Of a DNA stretch of 64,000 nt, positions 1 to 11,493 are shown piece after piece. The notes beneath the pieces were generated by a model. It had not been told where the DNA came from. It did not search any database and saw only the letters and a list, made by a program, of their open reading frames with translations. The translations under genes were made by a program, and so were the position numbers. The stretch spans positions 16,542,429 to 16,606,428 of the forward strand of contig NC_063264.1 of NCBI RefSeq assembly GCF_019578655.1. The letters are read 5' to 3'. Positions within the stretch are counted from its first letter, which is position 1. Each line of letters begins with the position of its first letter. Source of the DNA: Ricinus communis (lineage: Eukaryota > Streptophyta > Magnoliopsida > Malpighiales > Euphorbiaceae).

Positions 1-665
1 CTGCTGGAACCTGCAAAAAGAGCTTCAAATTTTTCAAGATAAATTCTTAGTGGACCCATATTTTAGTTAATTTCCTATATTTTTGGAAGTACTGGATAAA
101 GAGAACTTTCTCATGAATTTAGGGTTTTAATTTGTTTAGATTACTCTTTATCTTATCCTTCCTTATAGGAACAAGATCAATCGCATATTAGGAGTCTTTT
201 AGAGTTTGATTTTTATTCCTTATCTCTTAGTCCTTTATAGGGTTAGAATCATTTCAAGACCCTATAAATAGAGCTATGTATTTCGGCCAAAAGGGCATTA
301 GATCAATATATCATTTTGAATGAAGTTTATTTTCCTTGAGTTGTTAACTCTTTAATTTCTTGAGATTAAATTAACTTGTTTAGTTTAGTTTCACATCTAC
401 ATGTTTGATCAATCAATTAACTTTTTATTAGTTTCTTGGGTTGTTTGAACATTATTCATCTATTTATGACTAAAGGGCTTAGTAGTTCTATTGCTAAGTT
501 TTTTAGTTCCATAATCAATTGCAAACTTTCAAGTTAGATCTTGGGGCGACAATTCGAACTTATTAGTAAGGGTGCTTCCTCTTAAATAGGGAGAGCGTTT
601 ATCAGTTTGAGTTTCTCACCATGCTCATTTTGGTGTTTGAATGTATCCGGTTCGAGATCGTATCA
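1..665 (+). repeat. 5' LTR of element 1, with an Athila-like upstream portion
   Basis: The part from about 178 to 665 matches the truncated 3' LTR at 4769-5268 and the LTRs of the minus-strand element at 22330 and 28390, and ends in CGTATCA directly before the primer-binding site. A promoter-like stretch lies near 262-290 (CTATAAATAGAGC). The first 178 bases do not match those LTRs upstream. They match the Athila-like LTR at about 49620-49800, including a run through 'cttatccttccttatag'. The true LTR start is not in view. Confidence 0.75.
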
Positions 666-667
666 TT

Positions 668-679
668 TGGTATCAGAGC
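668..679 (+). other. Primer-binding site of element 1 (tRNA-iMet type)
   Basis: TGGTATCAGAGC, two bases after the LTR end. It is complementary to the 3' end of plant initiator-methionine tRNA, the usual minus-strand primer of this class. Confidence 0.9.
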
Positions 680-1311
680 CAAACTTGTAAGTTTGGTTTA
701 CTTTCTTTTCAATTAAGGGTCTGTCTTCTATTTCATTTCAATTTATGTTCGCATCATTAAAAATAAAAAGAAGTATACTATTTTCATTGCTGCCCGCATA
801 CCAAGGCAAATTCATAAAAAAAGAAGAAGAAAGGAACGGAAAACTAACCCTAACCGTTTGTGTTGGGTGGTTCTTAAAGAATTGATTCTTGATTGATACA
901 TTCCACAATTCTTTTTTTTTAATTGATTGGAGCTGTTCTTCATTCTTGAAATTCTAATTTGGGTAATTTTCTTTTGTTTTCTCTTAAAAAGCTTTTCTTT
1001 TGGGTTGATTGAGTCTTATTCGATTAGTTGTAAGCTTGTTTTGTTCACACGCTTATAATTCATTTTATTGATTCACGAGTGTTCTATTGAACTTCAGAAT
1101 TAATAAATGTTAAGAGGTTGTGAAAAACTTATTTTTGTGATTACTAGAACAATTTGATTTAATTTCTATAAGGAATTCAATTCTTTATGAGTGAAACACG
1201 TGAGGGAGTGATCTTTTTCTTATTTTTCCTTTGACTATAAGAAGCCTCCAGAGTATAACACTTGATCACGTCTTTTTTTTTTGTTTTCTTTTCTAGTCTT
1301 TTGGGTTAACC

Positions 1312-3085
1312 ATGTCATCTAAATAGCCATTGACTTTGGAAAATTTAGCTTCTACATTGAAAGATGTAGTAGAACATATGCAAAGACAATTTAAAAAACA
1401 AGATGACAAATTAACTAGGTTATTGAATGATATGCCTAAAACGTCTAAAGGGGATGGTTTAGGTGATAACCTAGAAAGTGAGTCTAAAAGGTCTAGACAT
1501 AATTTTCAACCCAAAATTGACACTAATTTGGGTAGTATTAAGATGAAAATATCGTCTTTTCATGGTAAGAATGACCCTAAAGTTTATTTGGAGTGGGAAA
1601 AGAAGGTTAAAAGGGTCTTTGAATGTTATAACTATAGTGAGTCTAAAAAGGTTAAACTTGCTGTTGTTGAATTTTGTGATTATGCTGGCATTTGGTGGGA
1701 TCGATTGGTGAGTGGTCGTAGGTGTTATGGGGAACCCGAAGTTGGTTGATGGGATGAGATCAAGCGCATTATGCGTAAAATATTTGTGCCATCGCACTAC
1801 CAAAAGGACTTGTACAACAAGTTATAAAATTTAGTACAAGGTAGTAAGAGTGTTGAGAAGTATTGGCAATCTATGGAGATAGCTATGGATGAGGATAGGG
1901 AAGCCACAATGGCAAGATTTTACATGGTTTGAATCGTGATATTGCTAACATAATTGAATTGCAGCATTATGTAGAGATGGAGGACATGTTGCACATGGCC
2001 GTAAAGGTGGAAAAGCAATTGAAAACCAAGAGCAAAAGTGATGCTCCTAGCTCAAGATGGAGTAACACATGGAAAGGGAGCAACCAACCCCCTAACAAGG
2101 GTCGTGAGACATCAAAGGACATCAAAGCAGCCCCTAAATTTGATCTTAACACTAAGCCAACGATGCAAAGTGACCTCAAATCAAAGAAAGTGCAATGCTT
2201 CAACTATTTGGGGTATGGGCATATATCTTACCAATATCCAAACAAGCGAACCATGGCAATTCGAGGTGGTGAAGTGGTCTTTGAGAGTGATGAAGAATCC
2301 AAACCTGGTGAGAAGGATTACCTAGACATGTCAGAATTGGAGGATTGTGATAATGTGCAAATGGGTGAGGTTAGTAATGTACCTGTAACCTTTAGAGCTC
2401 TTAATTTACAACTTGTTGATGATGATGCTCAAAGGGAAAACATATTCCATACTACATGTAAAGTACAAAACCATGATGCTAATTGTAGTTTAATCATTGA
2501 TGGAGGTAGTTGTACTAATGTAGCAAGTGCTATGATGGTTGATAAACTTAAACTTCCAACTATTAAGCACCATAAGCCATACACCTTGCAATGGCTCAAT
2601 GATCAAAGTGGAATTAGAGTTACTAAGCAAGTACGGGTTGCATTTAGTGTAAAGAAGTATCATGATGAGGTACTATGTGATGTTGTTCCCATGCATGCAT
2701 GTCATATGTTGCTAGGTAGACCATGGTTATATGATAGATCTGTAATTCATAATGGTCGAACCAATGCTTATTCTCTTGTAATGGATGGAAAACCGTATGT
2801 TTTGGCACCATTAAGTCCTAAAGAAGTTTATGAATTACAAAAAGTTGTAAAGGACCAAATGGAAGAATATGAGAAAGAAAAAAGAAAGTGTGAGAGTGCA
2901 CATGAAAAAGTAAAGGTGCATAAGCAAAAGGAGAGTTGTGTGGAAAATAATGAGGGGCGAGAGCAAAGAGTGGTAAAAGGAGAGTTTAGTGAGGGTTTGC
3001 GCGAGAATGTGAGCAAAAGAATGAGTAAGGCACAAGAAAAAGGGGAGGCAAGTGAGAAAAAAGTGAGTTTCTTAGTTAGAGAGTG
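1312..3085 (+). pseudogene. Element 1 gag and protease region, disrupted
   Basis: The probable start ATG is at 1312, but codon 5 is a stop (TAG at 1324). Frame then runs to 1749, is broken until about 1929, and continues to a TGA at 3084. Visible parts in order are the gag body (the W-W-D segment near 1690), a zinc knuckle near 2196-2250 that has lost two of its cysteines (CFNYLGYGHISYQYP, where the sister copy has CFKCLGYGHISSQCP), and a retropepsin-like segment near 2490-2720 with DGGSCTNVAS in place of the common DTG/DSG. In a live element gag packages the RNA and protease cuts the polyprotein. A basic, Lys/Glu-rich linker follows the protease. The TGA at 3084 reads as Arg in the sister copy, so gag and pol were one frame. 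Confidence 0.85.
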
Positions 3086-3089
3086 AGAC

Positions 3090-4767
3090 TTGAGAAAGGC
3101 TTTGAGTGAAAATAGGCAAGTACTTGTACTTATGTACAAGGAAACTTTATTTAACACTAATGATCTTAACTCTTCTCTTCCTAGTGTGTTTGTAAGTGTT
3201 TTGCAGGAGTTTGAAGATGTGTTTCCCGAGGAACTACCTAGTGGGTTGCTATCACTAAAAGGGATAGAGCACCAAATTGACTTTGTGCCGAGGTTATCTA
3301 TTCCAAATAGACCAGCTTATAGAGTCAATCCGGAGGAGATCAAAGAGTTGCAACGCCAAATTGAGGAACTACTAAGTAAAGGTTATGTTAGGGAAAGTCT
3401 TAGCCCATGTGTTGTTCCTGTTTTGTTAGTCCCTAAGAAAGATGGGTCTTGGCATATGTGTGTTGATTGTCGTGCAACAAGATGACCATTAAATATCATC
3501 ATCCTATTCCTAGGTTAGATGATATGTTAGATGAATTGCATAGTAGTGTTATCTTTACTAAAATTGATTTGAGAAGTGGCTATCACCAAATTAGAATGAA
3601 TATAGGTGATGAGTGGAAAATAGCATTCAAAACTAAATTTGGTTTGTATAAGTGGTTGGTCATGCTTTTTGGCTTAAATAACGCACCAAGTACTTTGCTG
3701 AGACTAATGAACCATGTTTTGTATGCGTATATTGGTAAATTTATGGTAGTATATTTTGATAATATTCTGATTTATAGTAAGAGCTTGAATGAGCATGTTG
3801 AACATGTTCGGATGGTGTTAATGGTTTTGCGTGAGAATTCTTTATATGCTAACCTTGCTAAGTGTGATTTTTGCACAAACAAACTTGTGTTTCTTGGTTT
3901 TGTTGTTAGTGTAAATGGAATTCATGTTGATGAATACAAGGTGAAAGCAATTAAGGAGTGGCCAACACCAAAGAATGTTAGTGATGTGAGGAGCTTTCAT
4001 GGGCTTGCAAGCTTCTATAGGAGGTTTGTCAAGGACTTCCGTACCCTTGCCGCACCACTCAACGAGCTTGTAAAGAAGAACGTGAAGTTTTATTGGGGGA
4101 ACAACAAGAAAAAGCATTCAATATGCTAAAGGACAAACTTACTTCATCTCATATTCTTTCACTTCTTGATTTTTCCAAAACTTTTGAAATTGATTGTGAT
4201 GCTTCTGGTGTAGGTATTGGAGCTGTTTTAATGCAAAATGGGAAGCCAATAGCCTATTTTAATGAAAAGTTGAATGGAGCTAGCTTGAAGTATCCAATTT
4301 ATGACAAGGAATTGTATGCTCTTGTACGTGCACTTGATGTTTGGCAGCATTATTTGCTACCTAAAGAGTTTGTGATTCACACGGATCATGAAACATTGAA
4401 GCACTTGAAGGGACATAACAAGTTGAATAAACACCATGCTAAGTGGAGTGAATTCATTGAAGCATTTTCCTATGTCATTAAGTACAGGCAAGGTAAAGAA
4501 AATGTAGTTGCCGATGCACTATCTAGAAGGTATACTTTACTTGCTACGTTAGAAACAAAATTGCTTGGTTTTGAGTATATCAAAGACTTGTATGTTGATG
4601 ACCATGATTTTGGTTCTATTTTTCATGCTTGTGAACATGGTGCTATTGATAAATTTTATAGACATGATGGATTTCTATTCAAGGAAAAACGTCTATGCAT
4701 TCCTATGTGTTCTATGCGTGAATTGCTTGTGAGAAAGTCATATGAAGGTGGCTTGATGGACACTTTA
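3090..4767 (+). pseudogene. Element 1 reverse transcriptase and RNase H region, integrase deleted
   Basis: Three overlapping open stretches (3090-3485, 3467-4129, 4093-4770) in shifting frames cover the RT fingers ([19 protein letters not shown]), the palm ([14 protein letters not shown]) and an RNase H domain ([18 protein letters not shown], with VADALSRR near its end). The catalytic RT motif is YFDN at about 3757-3768, where active enzymes and the sister copy have YFDD. Loss of that Asp should abolish polymerisation. Reading ends at 'GGLMD', exactly where the sister copy goes on into the integrase zinc-binding region, and LTR sequence follows. The deletion therefore removed all of integrase together with the beginning of the 3' LTR. 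Confidence 0.9.
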
Positions 4768-5268
4768 TAAGGATAAGATCATCCGCATATTAGGAGTCTT
4801 TTAGGGTTTGAGTTTTATTCCTTATCTCTTAGTCCTTTCTAGGGTTAGAATCATTTTAAAACCCTATCAATAGAGCTATGTATTTCGGCCAAAAGGGCAT
4901 TAGATCAATATATCATTTTAAATAAAGTTTATTTTCCTTGAGTTGGTAACTCTTGAATTTCTTGAGATTAAATTAACTTGTTTAGTTTAGTTTCACATCT
5001 ACATGTTTGATCAATCAATTAACTTTTTATTAGTTTCTTGGGTTGTTTGAACATTTTTCATCTATTTATAACTAAAGGGCTCAGTAGTTCTACTGCTAAG
5101 TTTGTTAGTTCCATAATCAATTGCAAACTTTCAAGTTAGATCTTGGGGCAACAATTCGAACTTATTGGTAAGGGTGCTTCCTCTTAAATAGGGAGAGCGT
5201 TTATCAATTTGAGTTTCTCACCATTGCTCATCTTGGTGTTTGAACGTGTCCGGTTCAAATTCGTATCA
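4768..5268 (+). repeat. Truncated 3' LTR of element 1
   Basis: It matches 5' LTR positions from about 165 to 665 and ends in CGTATCA at 5268. It starts abruptly after the broken RNase H/integrase junction. Its first bases (ATAAGGATAAGATC) still match the Athila-like side of the 5' LTR, which suggests the hybrid LTR was present in both ends before the deletion. Confidence 0.85.
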
Positions 5269-5807
5269 ATGTCCTATGTGCGCCGAATTGCTTGAAATAT
5301 GTCCAAGAATACTTGTAAGAGAGAAACAAGATAAAGAGGGATAAAAATTAGGTTTTGAATGATTAAATCTGACTTGAATGGAATATATATGGTGTTAATC
5401 CCTTTCAATTTCGTATTCTCTAATTATATCTCTTAAAATAGCCTCAAAATCAATCCAAATCCCCTTTAGATTAGGAAATCCAAGTCCTAGCCTGATTTGC
5501 CAACTAATAACCCCTTAAAAATAGGAGTTCCCTTGATTTTAGCCTAGAAACACTCCACTTTACTTGCACAAATGAAAATCAGCAATCAAACACTCACAAA
5601 CTCGGATTCAATAACAAGAACTTCAAGAAGACGAACAAGATATCAGAATTTGTTCAAGATTTCAGATTTCTCTTTTTCTTTTCTTTTCCTTTTTTTTTTT
5701 ATAGAAACCAAAATCTGAAATTCAATGAATAAGAACAACAAACTAATGAAAGAACATGAAAATAAAGATAAGCAGTCTGATTTTAAGACCCCATATCTGA
5801 TACCAAA
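5269..5807 (-). mobile_element. Leader region of a second gypsy element (minus strand)
   Basis: Non-coding sequence on the internal side of the primer-binding site at 5794-5805. It holds a T-rich stretch at 5680-5700. No gag is visible; the element seems to be cut off where element 1 ends at 5268. Either it was truncated earlier or element 1 inserted next to or into it. Confidence 0.45.
5794..5805 (-). other. Primer-binding site of the second gypsy element
   Basis: On the minus strand it reads TGGTATCAGATA. The first ten bases match the initiator-Met tRNA complement, and it starts two bases after the LTR end at 5808. Confidence 0.65.
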
Positions 5808-6574
5808 TGTTATGAACATATATGAATAGATTATAAGAACCCCTTTTCAATTACGAATCCATATAACACTAACATACAAACTCTATAGCAAATTGAATTC
5901 AAAACCCTAGGATCAACTCTAAATCAGATTATCAATTATCAATTAGGAATTAGAACTTAAAGGAAATTAAGCCTTTAAACCCTAATTCTAGCACGCCACA
6001 AAGATGGATCAAATCCTTGATAAGTGTTAAATGCATTCAACAAGAATACAAGAATTCAAGCAAGGTTGAATAAACAAACATCAATCTAATTATCATCCCC
6101 CAATCAATTCGACTAAGGTTTATTTTTATAAACTAAAACAAATCCTAAAAGATAACTTAAACATAAAAAGACTAAAATATCCCTTCACTAAACAAAGTTC
6201 ATTCTATTTTTAAGTTCATAGGCCATGGATTTCGGCCTTGCCTTGTTCTCTTTGGATTTAGACCTTAATAAGATCGTATAAGGTCCAATCTTGATGTTCT
6301 CCAATGATTGTGGATCTTGGACCTTGAAATGGACTTTCTTTGTTGGCCCATGCTTGAAAGAAGCCATTTAAGGCTTGTTGTAGCTTCTTGACTCTAGACC
6401 TTGTTATTGGACCTTTTGGCAAGTCTAGCCCATCATTGACAATCCTAGACTTCCTTGTTTGTTGGTCCTCTTCATCAAGCCCATTATCTTTATGTTTTAA
6501 GCTTGATTTATCCACAACATAATTAATAAGGTTAAGTTCATTTTACAAATGATGTTCTTCACTTCATGTTATCA
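5808..6574 (-). repeat. LTR of the second gypsy element, carrying a pol C-terminal tail
   Basis: The plus-strand limits read TGTTATGAAC...TGTTATCA, with a primer-binding site just outside the low-coordinate end, so this is the 5' LTR of a minus-strand element. A pol-like tail is encoded in its first third. No partner LTR is in the window. The outer boundary at 6574 rests only on the TG...CA ends. Confidence 0.55.
6258..6515 (-). pseudogene. Gypsy pol C-terminal tail encoded inside the LTR
   Basis: This 85-residue open frame contains GPITRSRVKKLQQALNGF. It is the same kind of tail as [18 protein letters not shown] at the end of pol in the CRM-like element at 22330-29280, downstream of integrase. 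Here only the LTR-borne end survives, because the rest of pol would have preceded the 3' LTR and this is a 5' LTR. The initial ATG is therefore unlikely to be a true start. It is a passive copy made by reverse transcription of a 3' LTR that overlapped pol. Confidence 0.7.
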
Positions 6575-6599
6575 GCTTATACAGGAATTGTTTTCATTA

Positions 6600-8335
6600 A
6601 ATATGTGACTCAAAGCAAAGAAGAAGTTATGCTTTAATTGTAGCTACTTGGCTATTTGGTTCAGAAAGAAGAAGGGTACTTTACTCGTCTAAGCTACTAA
6701 CTAAGGTCTAGTCGCGAGTGAGTGCCTGACCGAGATCTAACTGATTTAACTGATATAGAAGTCTAGCTAATTGTGTAAAATTTGTACGCGTCTCAACTTA
6801 TAGGAAAAAATAATTGTGTTTTAATTTTGGTACATATGATGAATCGATCATGCGAAGTGGGCCCTTTCTTGTTACTTACTTTTAAAATAAAAAGAAAGGG
6901 CTCTTTTTCACCACCATAGGTTCTTATGTGAAAGAGGTGCTTCCTTCATCTTCGAACATGTGATTATCTTTTCTTCTTCACTAGAGTCACATACACTGCT
7001 CTTATGTGCTACTGGCGGTGCGAGTCTACGCTTGGTGATTCCATCTGCCTAACAATCTCATAGATAGAAGGAAGTAGATCAATTTTGGTCTACACTTTAC
7101 CAAAGGAAGAGGTTGGATTGCCTAAACTAACGAATACTACTCGCCATTCAAAAAAGTCCACTAAAGCTAAAGGTAGAGACTTTAATAAAAGAATTCTCGT
7201 GGATAATAAAAAGACCTTGACCGAAGATAGCCGAATTAGCGTGAACAAGACAAACAACAGTAAATTGAGCCCTAAAAATGATCTACTACTGCCGGCCAAG
7301 TTTATAAAGAGGAGCCCCCGTGACTTTCTTTACAATTCTTTAATAGATACATACCAACAAGGCTTCGTAAAGAGCCAGAGCATTAAATTAAGCTCATTCA
7401 GGATACCTCTCTAATCAAGTAGCACAACATTGAGGAACAGGATTTCATCCAAAGGTCTTCTACTCCTATTGATTTTGCTTTAGACTTATAAACCACCCTG
7501 GTCTATTATTTAGTCGAATATGAAACCCCGTCATCCCGGCTTCTATTAATACGAAAAGATGTCGATAGCTTCATTCATAAAAGCTCAATGCTTTCTTGTG
7601 GTTTTTTTTCAACAACCGCCGCTTATGAAAAAGACAAAGGAAATTATTGTCTTTATCAATGGGAGGAAGTAGAGGATCTTTAGGGAAATGATCGGGTTGG
7701 TCTTTCGCAATAAGAGGGGCCAATCTCACCTGTCGCGGAGTTCATTCTAAGGTGACGAGCCTTACTTTTCCCTGTTCTCAAAAGTTTACTCAGTAAGAGC
7801 TCCTCAAGAGGTGCATGAACAACTTAAGGCACTAATTGGATGAAAAGGGAGGGCTTCGATCCATTATGATTTGGTTCCTTGGTGTGGAGAGATCTCCGCC
7901 ATAAAATTAAAACAGAGAGCTTATAGGCCTTGTTCTGCAAATCAAAGAGCGACGTAATTCCCCATTCATCCAAAGTAGTATTTTAATATAGAATAGAGGC
8001 ACTCTGAGCTGACTACTATGACTCTATGTGAATCTAGTATAGTGGCTTGGAAGCAAGCTACCTTGACCATCTTCCGAAGTTCTAAATAATCTATTGATCA
8101 AAGGCTATAGGGGCGGATTGCTTTATATTCAGCCACACCATAGTGACCCTCGAAGCGAGCTAAAGTAAGGAAGGTTCTAGAACAAGTCATCAAAGTAATT
8201 CTGAAATGCTTAGAAAAAGAGCAAAGAATGGGTTGTGTGCCCTCTGAACATATTTATTCTCTAAGGAAAGCTACTTTCTAAGCCAAGCTTCCATTTTCTC
8301 CCAAGTGCACTTTGGCACCAGACTAGCCGACCTAC
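6600..8335. other. Probable nuclear insertion of mitochondrial DNA (NUMT)
   Basis: Base composition changes sharply to less AT-rich sequence with the texture of plant mitochondrial intergenic DNA, and returns to AT-rich DNA after about 8335. I recognise no mitochondrial gene. The longest open stretch (7085-7414, plus) has no ATG. The assignment rests on composition and style only and needs a search against plant mitochondrial genomes. An old transposon of different composition is the alternative. Confidence 0.45.
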
Positions 8336-8610
8336 ATGTTTCTAAATTTATATCGTTTGCTATCTCATATATGATTACTAATCGAACCAAAACAAAATAA
8401 TTTTTTCCTGGTAGGTATTTTAAATTTTTAGCAATATTATCCCCTTGAAACTTATTATTTAAAATTTATAACCTAAATAGTTATTATAATCTAATTTAAC
8501 TTATTATTTTAATTAAGAATATGTGTAGAATTAGTCAAACCATAAGTCAATTAATAAAATATTTAATTGTTAATAACAATTAAAATGTTTATAAAAAGTA
8601 AATATTTTTG

Positions 8611-8667
<57 letters not shown>

Positions 8668-9430
8668 GAAAATTAAAAGTCGATTAAATATTTCTTTCTT
8701 TAATCTTAATAATTACATAATTTATTAATTTGTTAGTAATATATTAAGAATAAATTGTGTATATATTTCTAAAAAAAGAATATAGGAGGCAAGTGTATAA
8801 AAATTTAATACAAAAAACTTTAAAAAATTATTTATATTCTTGTTAACAAAGCATGTATCACTAACTTACTTTTACAAAAGAATCTAATATGGATAAAAAT
8901 AAAAATACAAGGATTGAATATGTATAAATAAAAATATAAAGGGTAATTATCAAAAAATATAAAAATGCAGAGGCAAAACTTGTATTTTCCTTTATTTATG
9001 TACCATTTGGCCATGCATACTGAAGTTCATATTTTATTGCTTTCACTATTGCAGGCCATCGAATTTGAATCTATGAATTGAGGTTAAAAACCAATCGTTT
9101 GGTTAAAGTGTTTTTAATGGTATTCTTATATGTCTTTTTATTAAATTATAAATAATTAATTCTCTATTTTAACTTACCTTAAAATATATGTGTATTTCAA
9201 TAATAGTTTTTTTTATTTTCTAGTTAACTTTTTATTAATAAAATAAAAAATAAATAGAGAGAATGTGACTCTTCAAAAAGTTAAAAACGGAAAAAAAAAA
9301 TAATTAATATATTTAAAAGTCACTTTCTCCCTTCTTAAATTTAAGGAGAGATAATTAAACCTTTAAGTTATTTTATAGAAGGAAAATAAGATAGAAAGTC
9401 CCTTTAAAAATTAAAATCTTATTATTGGCC
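8336..9430. other. AT-rich spacer
   Basis: No coding signal. It holds the TA microsatellite listed separately and scattered homopolymer runs. The open stretch on the minus strand at 8832-9014 is low-complexity and not convincing. Confidence 0.6.
8611..8664. repeat. TA dinucleotide microsatellite
   Basis: About 27 uninterrupted AT units. Confidence 0.95.
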
Positions 9431-9434
9431 AAAG

Positions 9435-10310
9435 GATCAAGTTGGCCCTTGAACTTGGAGCTAATGAATAATTCACCTCAATATAGTTTCTAGCCAATTT
9501 GAGGCAACTTGTTAAGATCTCAGTACGCTCCGATCAAAGTATTTCATTTATAAAAAAAAAGTTCAATTTAATCCTTGAACTACACTAAATATCAAGCTCT
9601 AAAAATAGTTTTAAATTGAGTTAGAGTAAAATTATTTAATTTTACATAATTTAATCTTAATATTTAATTAAAATTAATAATTAAAAGTCATGCTAATTGA
9701 TAATTAATGATTATAAATTGTGATAATTTATTATATTTATAAAATTTGATTATCATTATATAAATTATAAAAATAGTAAGATTTTTTAATAATTATAATA
9801 AAAATATGTCAAATAAGTCCTGAAATATTAATTAGAATAATTTAAGAATATCAAGTCATTCATGCATATCAGTTTGAACCAATAACATCCTTACTGGATT
9901 AAGATTTGAGTCGAGCTTAAAACTTTTCAGTTTATTAAGTTATTATTTTTATTAAAAACAAAGATTAAACATTGCTAATACATAAAATTTTATTTTAATT
10001 CTATAAAACCTTAATCTTATTTTGATAATATTATTTAACTACATACTTCTAATGCAAAATATTATGTAATCATTTTTGTTAAATATTAGAATTAAGTTAC
10101 ATTGAAATATAAAATAAATTTCACTCTAATTTAATAAATATTTATTTTTATAAAAATTGATATTTAGTGTAAAGTTCAAGAACCTATATAAATTTTTTAT
10201 GATCTAACTTTATTAGGTGAATCAGCTATTTTTAACAAGTCATTGAATAAAATTGATTAAGAGATTAAAATATGAGCTTATTACTTATTGGCTCCAAAAT
10301 TAAAATCTAT
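9435..10310. repeat. Degenerate inverted-repeat element (MITE-like)
   Basis: The left side near 9450-9600 ('ccttgaactacactaaatatcaa') recurs in reverse complement near 10155-10180 ('ttgatatttagtgtaaagttcaag'), and 'cttgttaa' and 'gagct..' blocks pair outside them. This suggests a non-autonomous DNA element of roughly 0.85 kb. Arms are well diverged and ends are uncertain. Confidence 0.4.
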
Positions 10311-11430
10311 GATATTCTAACAATTTTTTTCCTCTTTCCAAGAATGAAGGGAATTTTATCTGCATTGTCTTCTTTGAACAAATATTTTTAAAATTTAAAT
10401 ATTAATATTATACTTAGAATAAGGATTAATTATTTAACATTCTTAAATTATATCAAATTATATTAGTAAATTCTTATATTTTTAATAATTATTTTAATAT
10501 TTTTCTATTATTAAATAAAAAATAGAAGTTAAATGTGAATAGAAAGTCTAATATACCTTTAATAGATTAAATACTTTAACACATTTGAGTTTCGTTAAAT
10601 TATATTACTAGATCCCCCTGTTTTCATAACTAATATTAACACTCCTCTAATTTTATTACGTTAAATTATTATATCATTTTGTTAAAAGGAAATATTAAAT
10701 AAAACTAAAGTACTATTTATCTTCACTAATATTACTATATTAATATCGCTCGTGATAACTCTAAGCTTTGTATATATAGTATTAAAATTTATTTATATTT
10801 TAAAAGAATATTATTAGGTTGTGATTTTTTTTAGCTTAATAATAGTTAACTTAATTAATTATAAAATATTATCTTATAAATTTCTTATATAATTTTATAT
10901 AAGGTTTTCTTTAGTTAAAGTAACTTAGTACAAATCCTGTTTTTTTTTTCAAATTCTTTTAGTAGCTTATAACTTTAACTTTTGAATATTGAAGGATCTA
11001 AATTTTAAATATAGAAGTGTTAGTCTAATAAAATTTAAATATTTTTATTTAAATTATTAAATCTATTAACTTAGATTAATTTTTTGATATTTATGAGAAG
11101 GATGTTAGAAATAAGTATTGGAATAGAAAATTTATTAGTATAATTTGATAAAATTCAAGAACGTTAAGGACTTTTTACTTATAAAGTTAAAGTTAGTGTT
11201 TTAAATAAAAATAATATTTGACTAATTGAAAAATTTAACAGAATGATATAAATAGTTAATTTTATTAAATAAAAAGAATATTAAGATTAATTATTAAAAA
11301 TAAAAAGACTCATTCATGCAATATGATAAAATTCATTAAAATTAAAATATTTAACCTTAAAATAATAGGTTGTGATATTGTAATGACGTCGCTAGTCATG
11401 GTGAATATACTGACCTGATGATTACAAAAA
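10311..11430. other. AT-rich spacer without recognisable features
   Basis: Very AT-rich, no convincing open frame on either strand. Confidence 0.6.
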
Positions 11431-11493
11431 GACGCATGTAGCTCAGTGGATAATGCATCTATTTCCTAAGCAGAAAGTCGTAGCGCGTTTTAC
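11431..11493 (+). pseudogene. tRNA-Arg(CCU) pseudogene, 3' end lost
   Basis: The D arm (GTAGCTCAGTGGATA), the anticodon loop (TTTCCTAAG, anticodon CCT) and the variable region (AGAAAGTCGTAG) match the plant tRNA-Arg pattern. The acceptor 5' strand is altered, one anticodon-stem pair is mismatched, a base is missing after GGATA, and similarity stops where the T arm should begin. It should not give a functional tRNA. No TTCGA box B or matching acceptor 3' strand follows. Confidence 0.75.

Larger units (their letters stand above)
1..5268 (+). mobile_element. Decayed CRM-like Ty3/gypsy LTR retrotransposon (element 1)
   Basis: An LTR, a tRNA-Met-type primer-binding site, a gag-PR-RT-RNase H reading region and a truncated second LTR follow in order on the plus strand. 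The RT/RNase H protein closely resembles that of the complete element at 22330-29280, so both belong to one family. I place it near the plant CRM (centromeric) clade because of the RT sequence type, the single gag-pol frame and the pol end running into the LTR in the sister copy. Integrase and the start of the 3' LTR are deleted: coding sequence breaks off at about 4767 and LTR sequence follows at once. Stops, frameshifts and a lost RT aspartate show that it is dead. The left end may lie outside the window. Confidence 0.85.

Noticed and set aside
7085..7414. Open stretch of 109 codons in the mitochondrial-like island
   Set aside because: It starts at TTG and has no internal ATG, and the protein resembles nothing I know.
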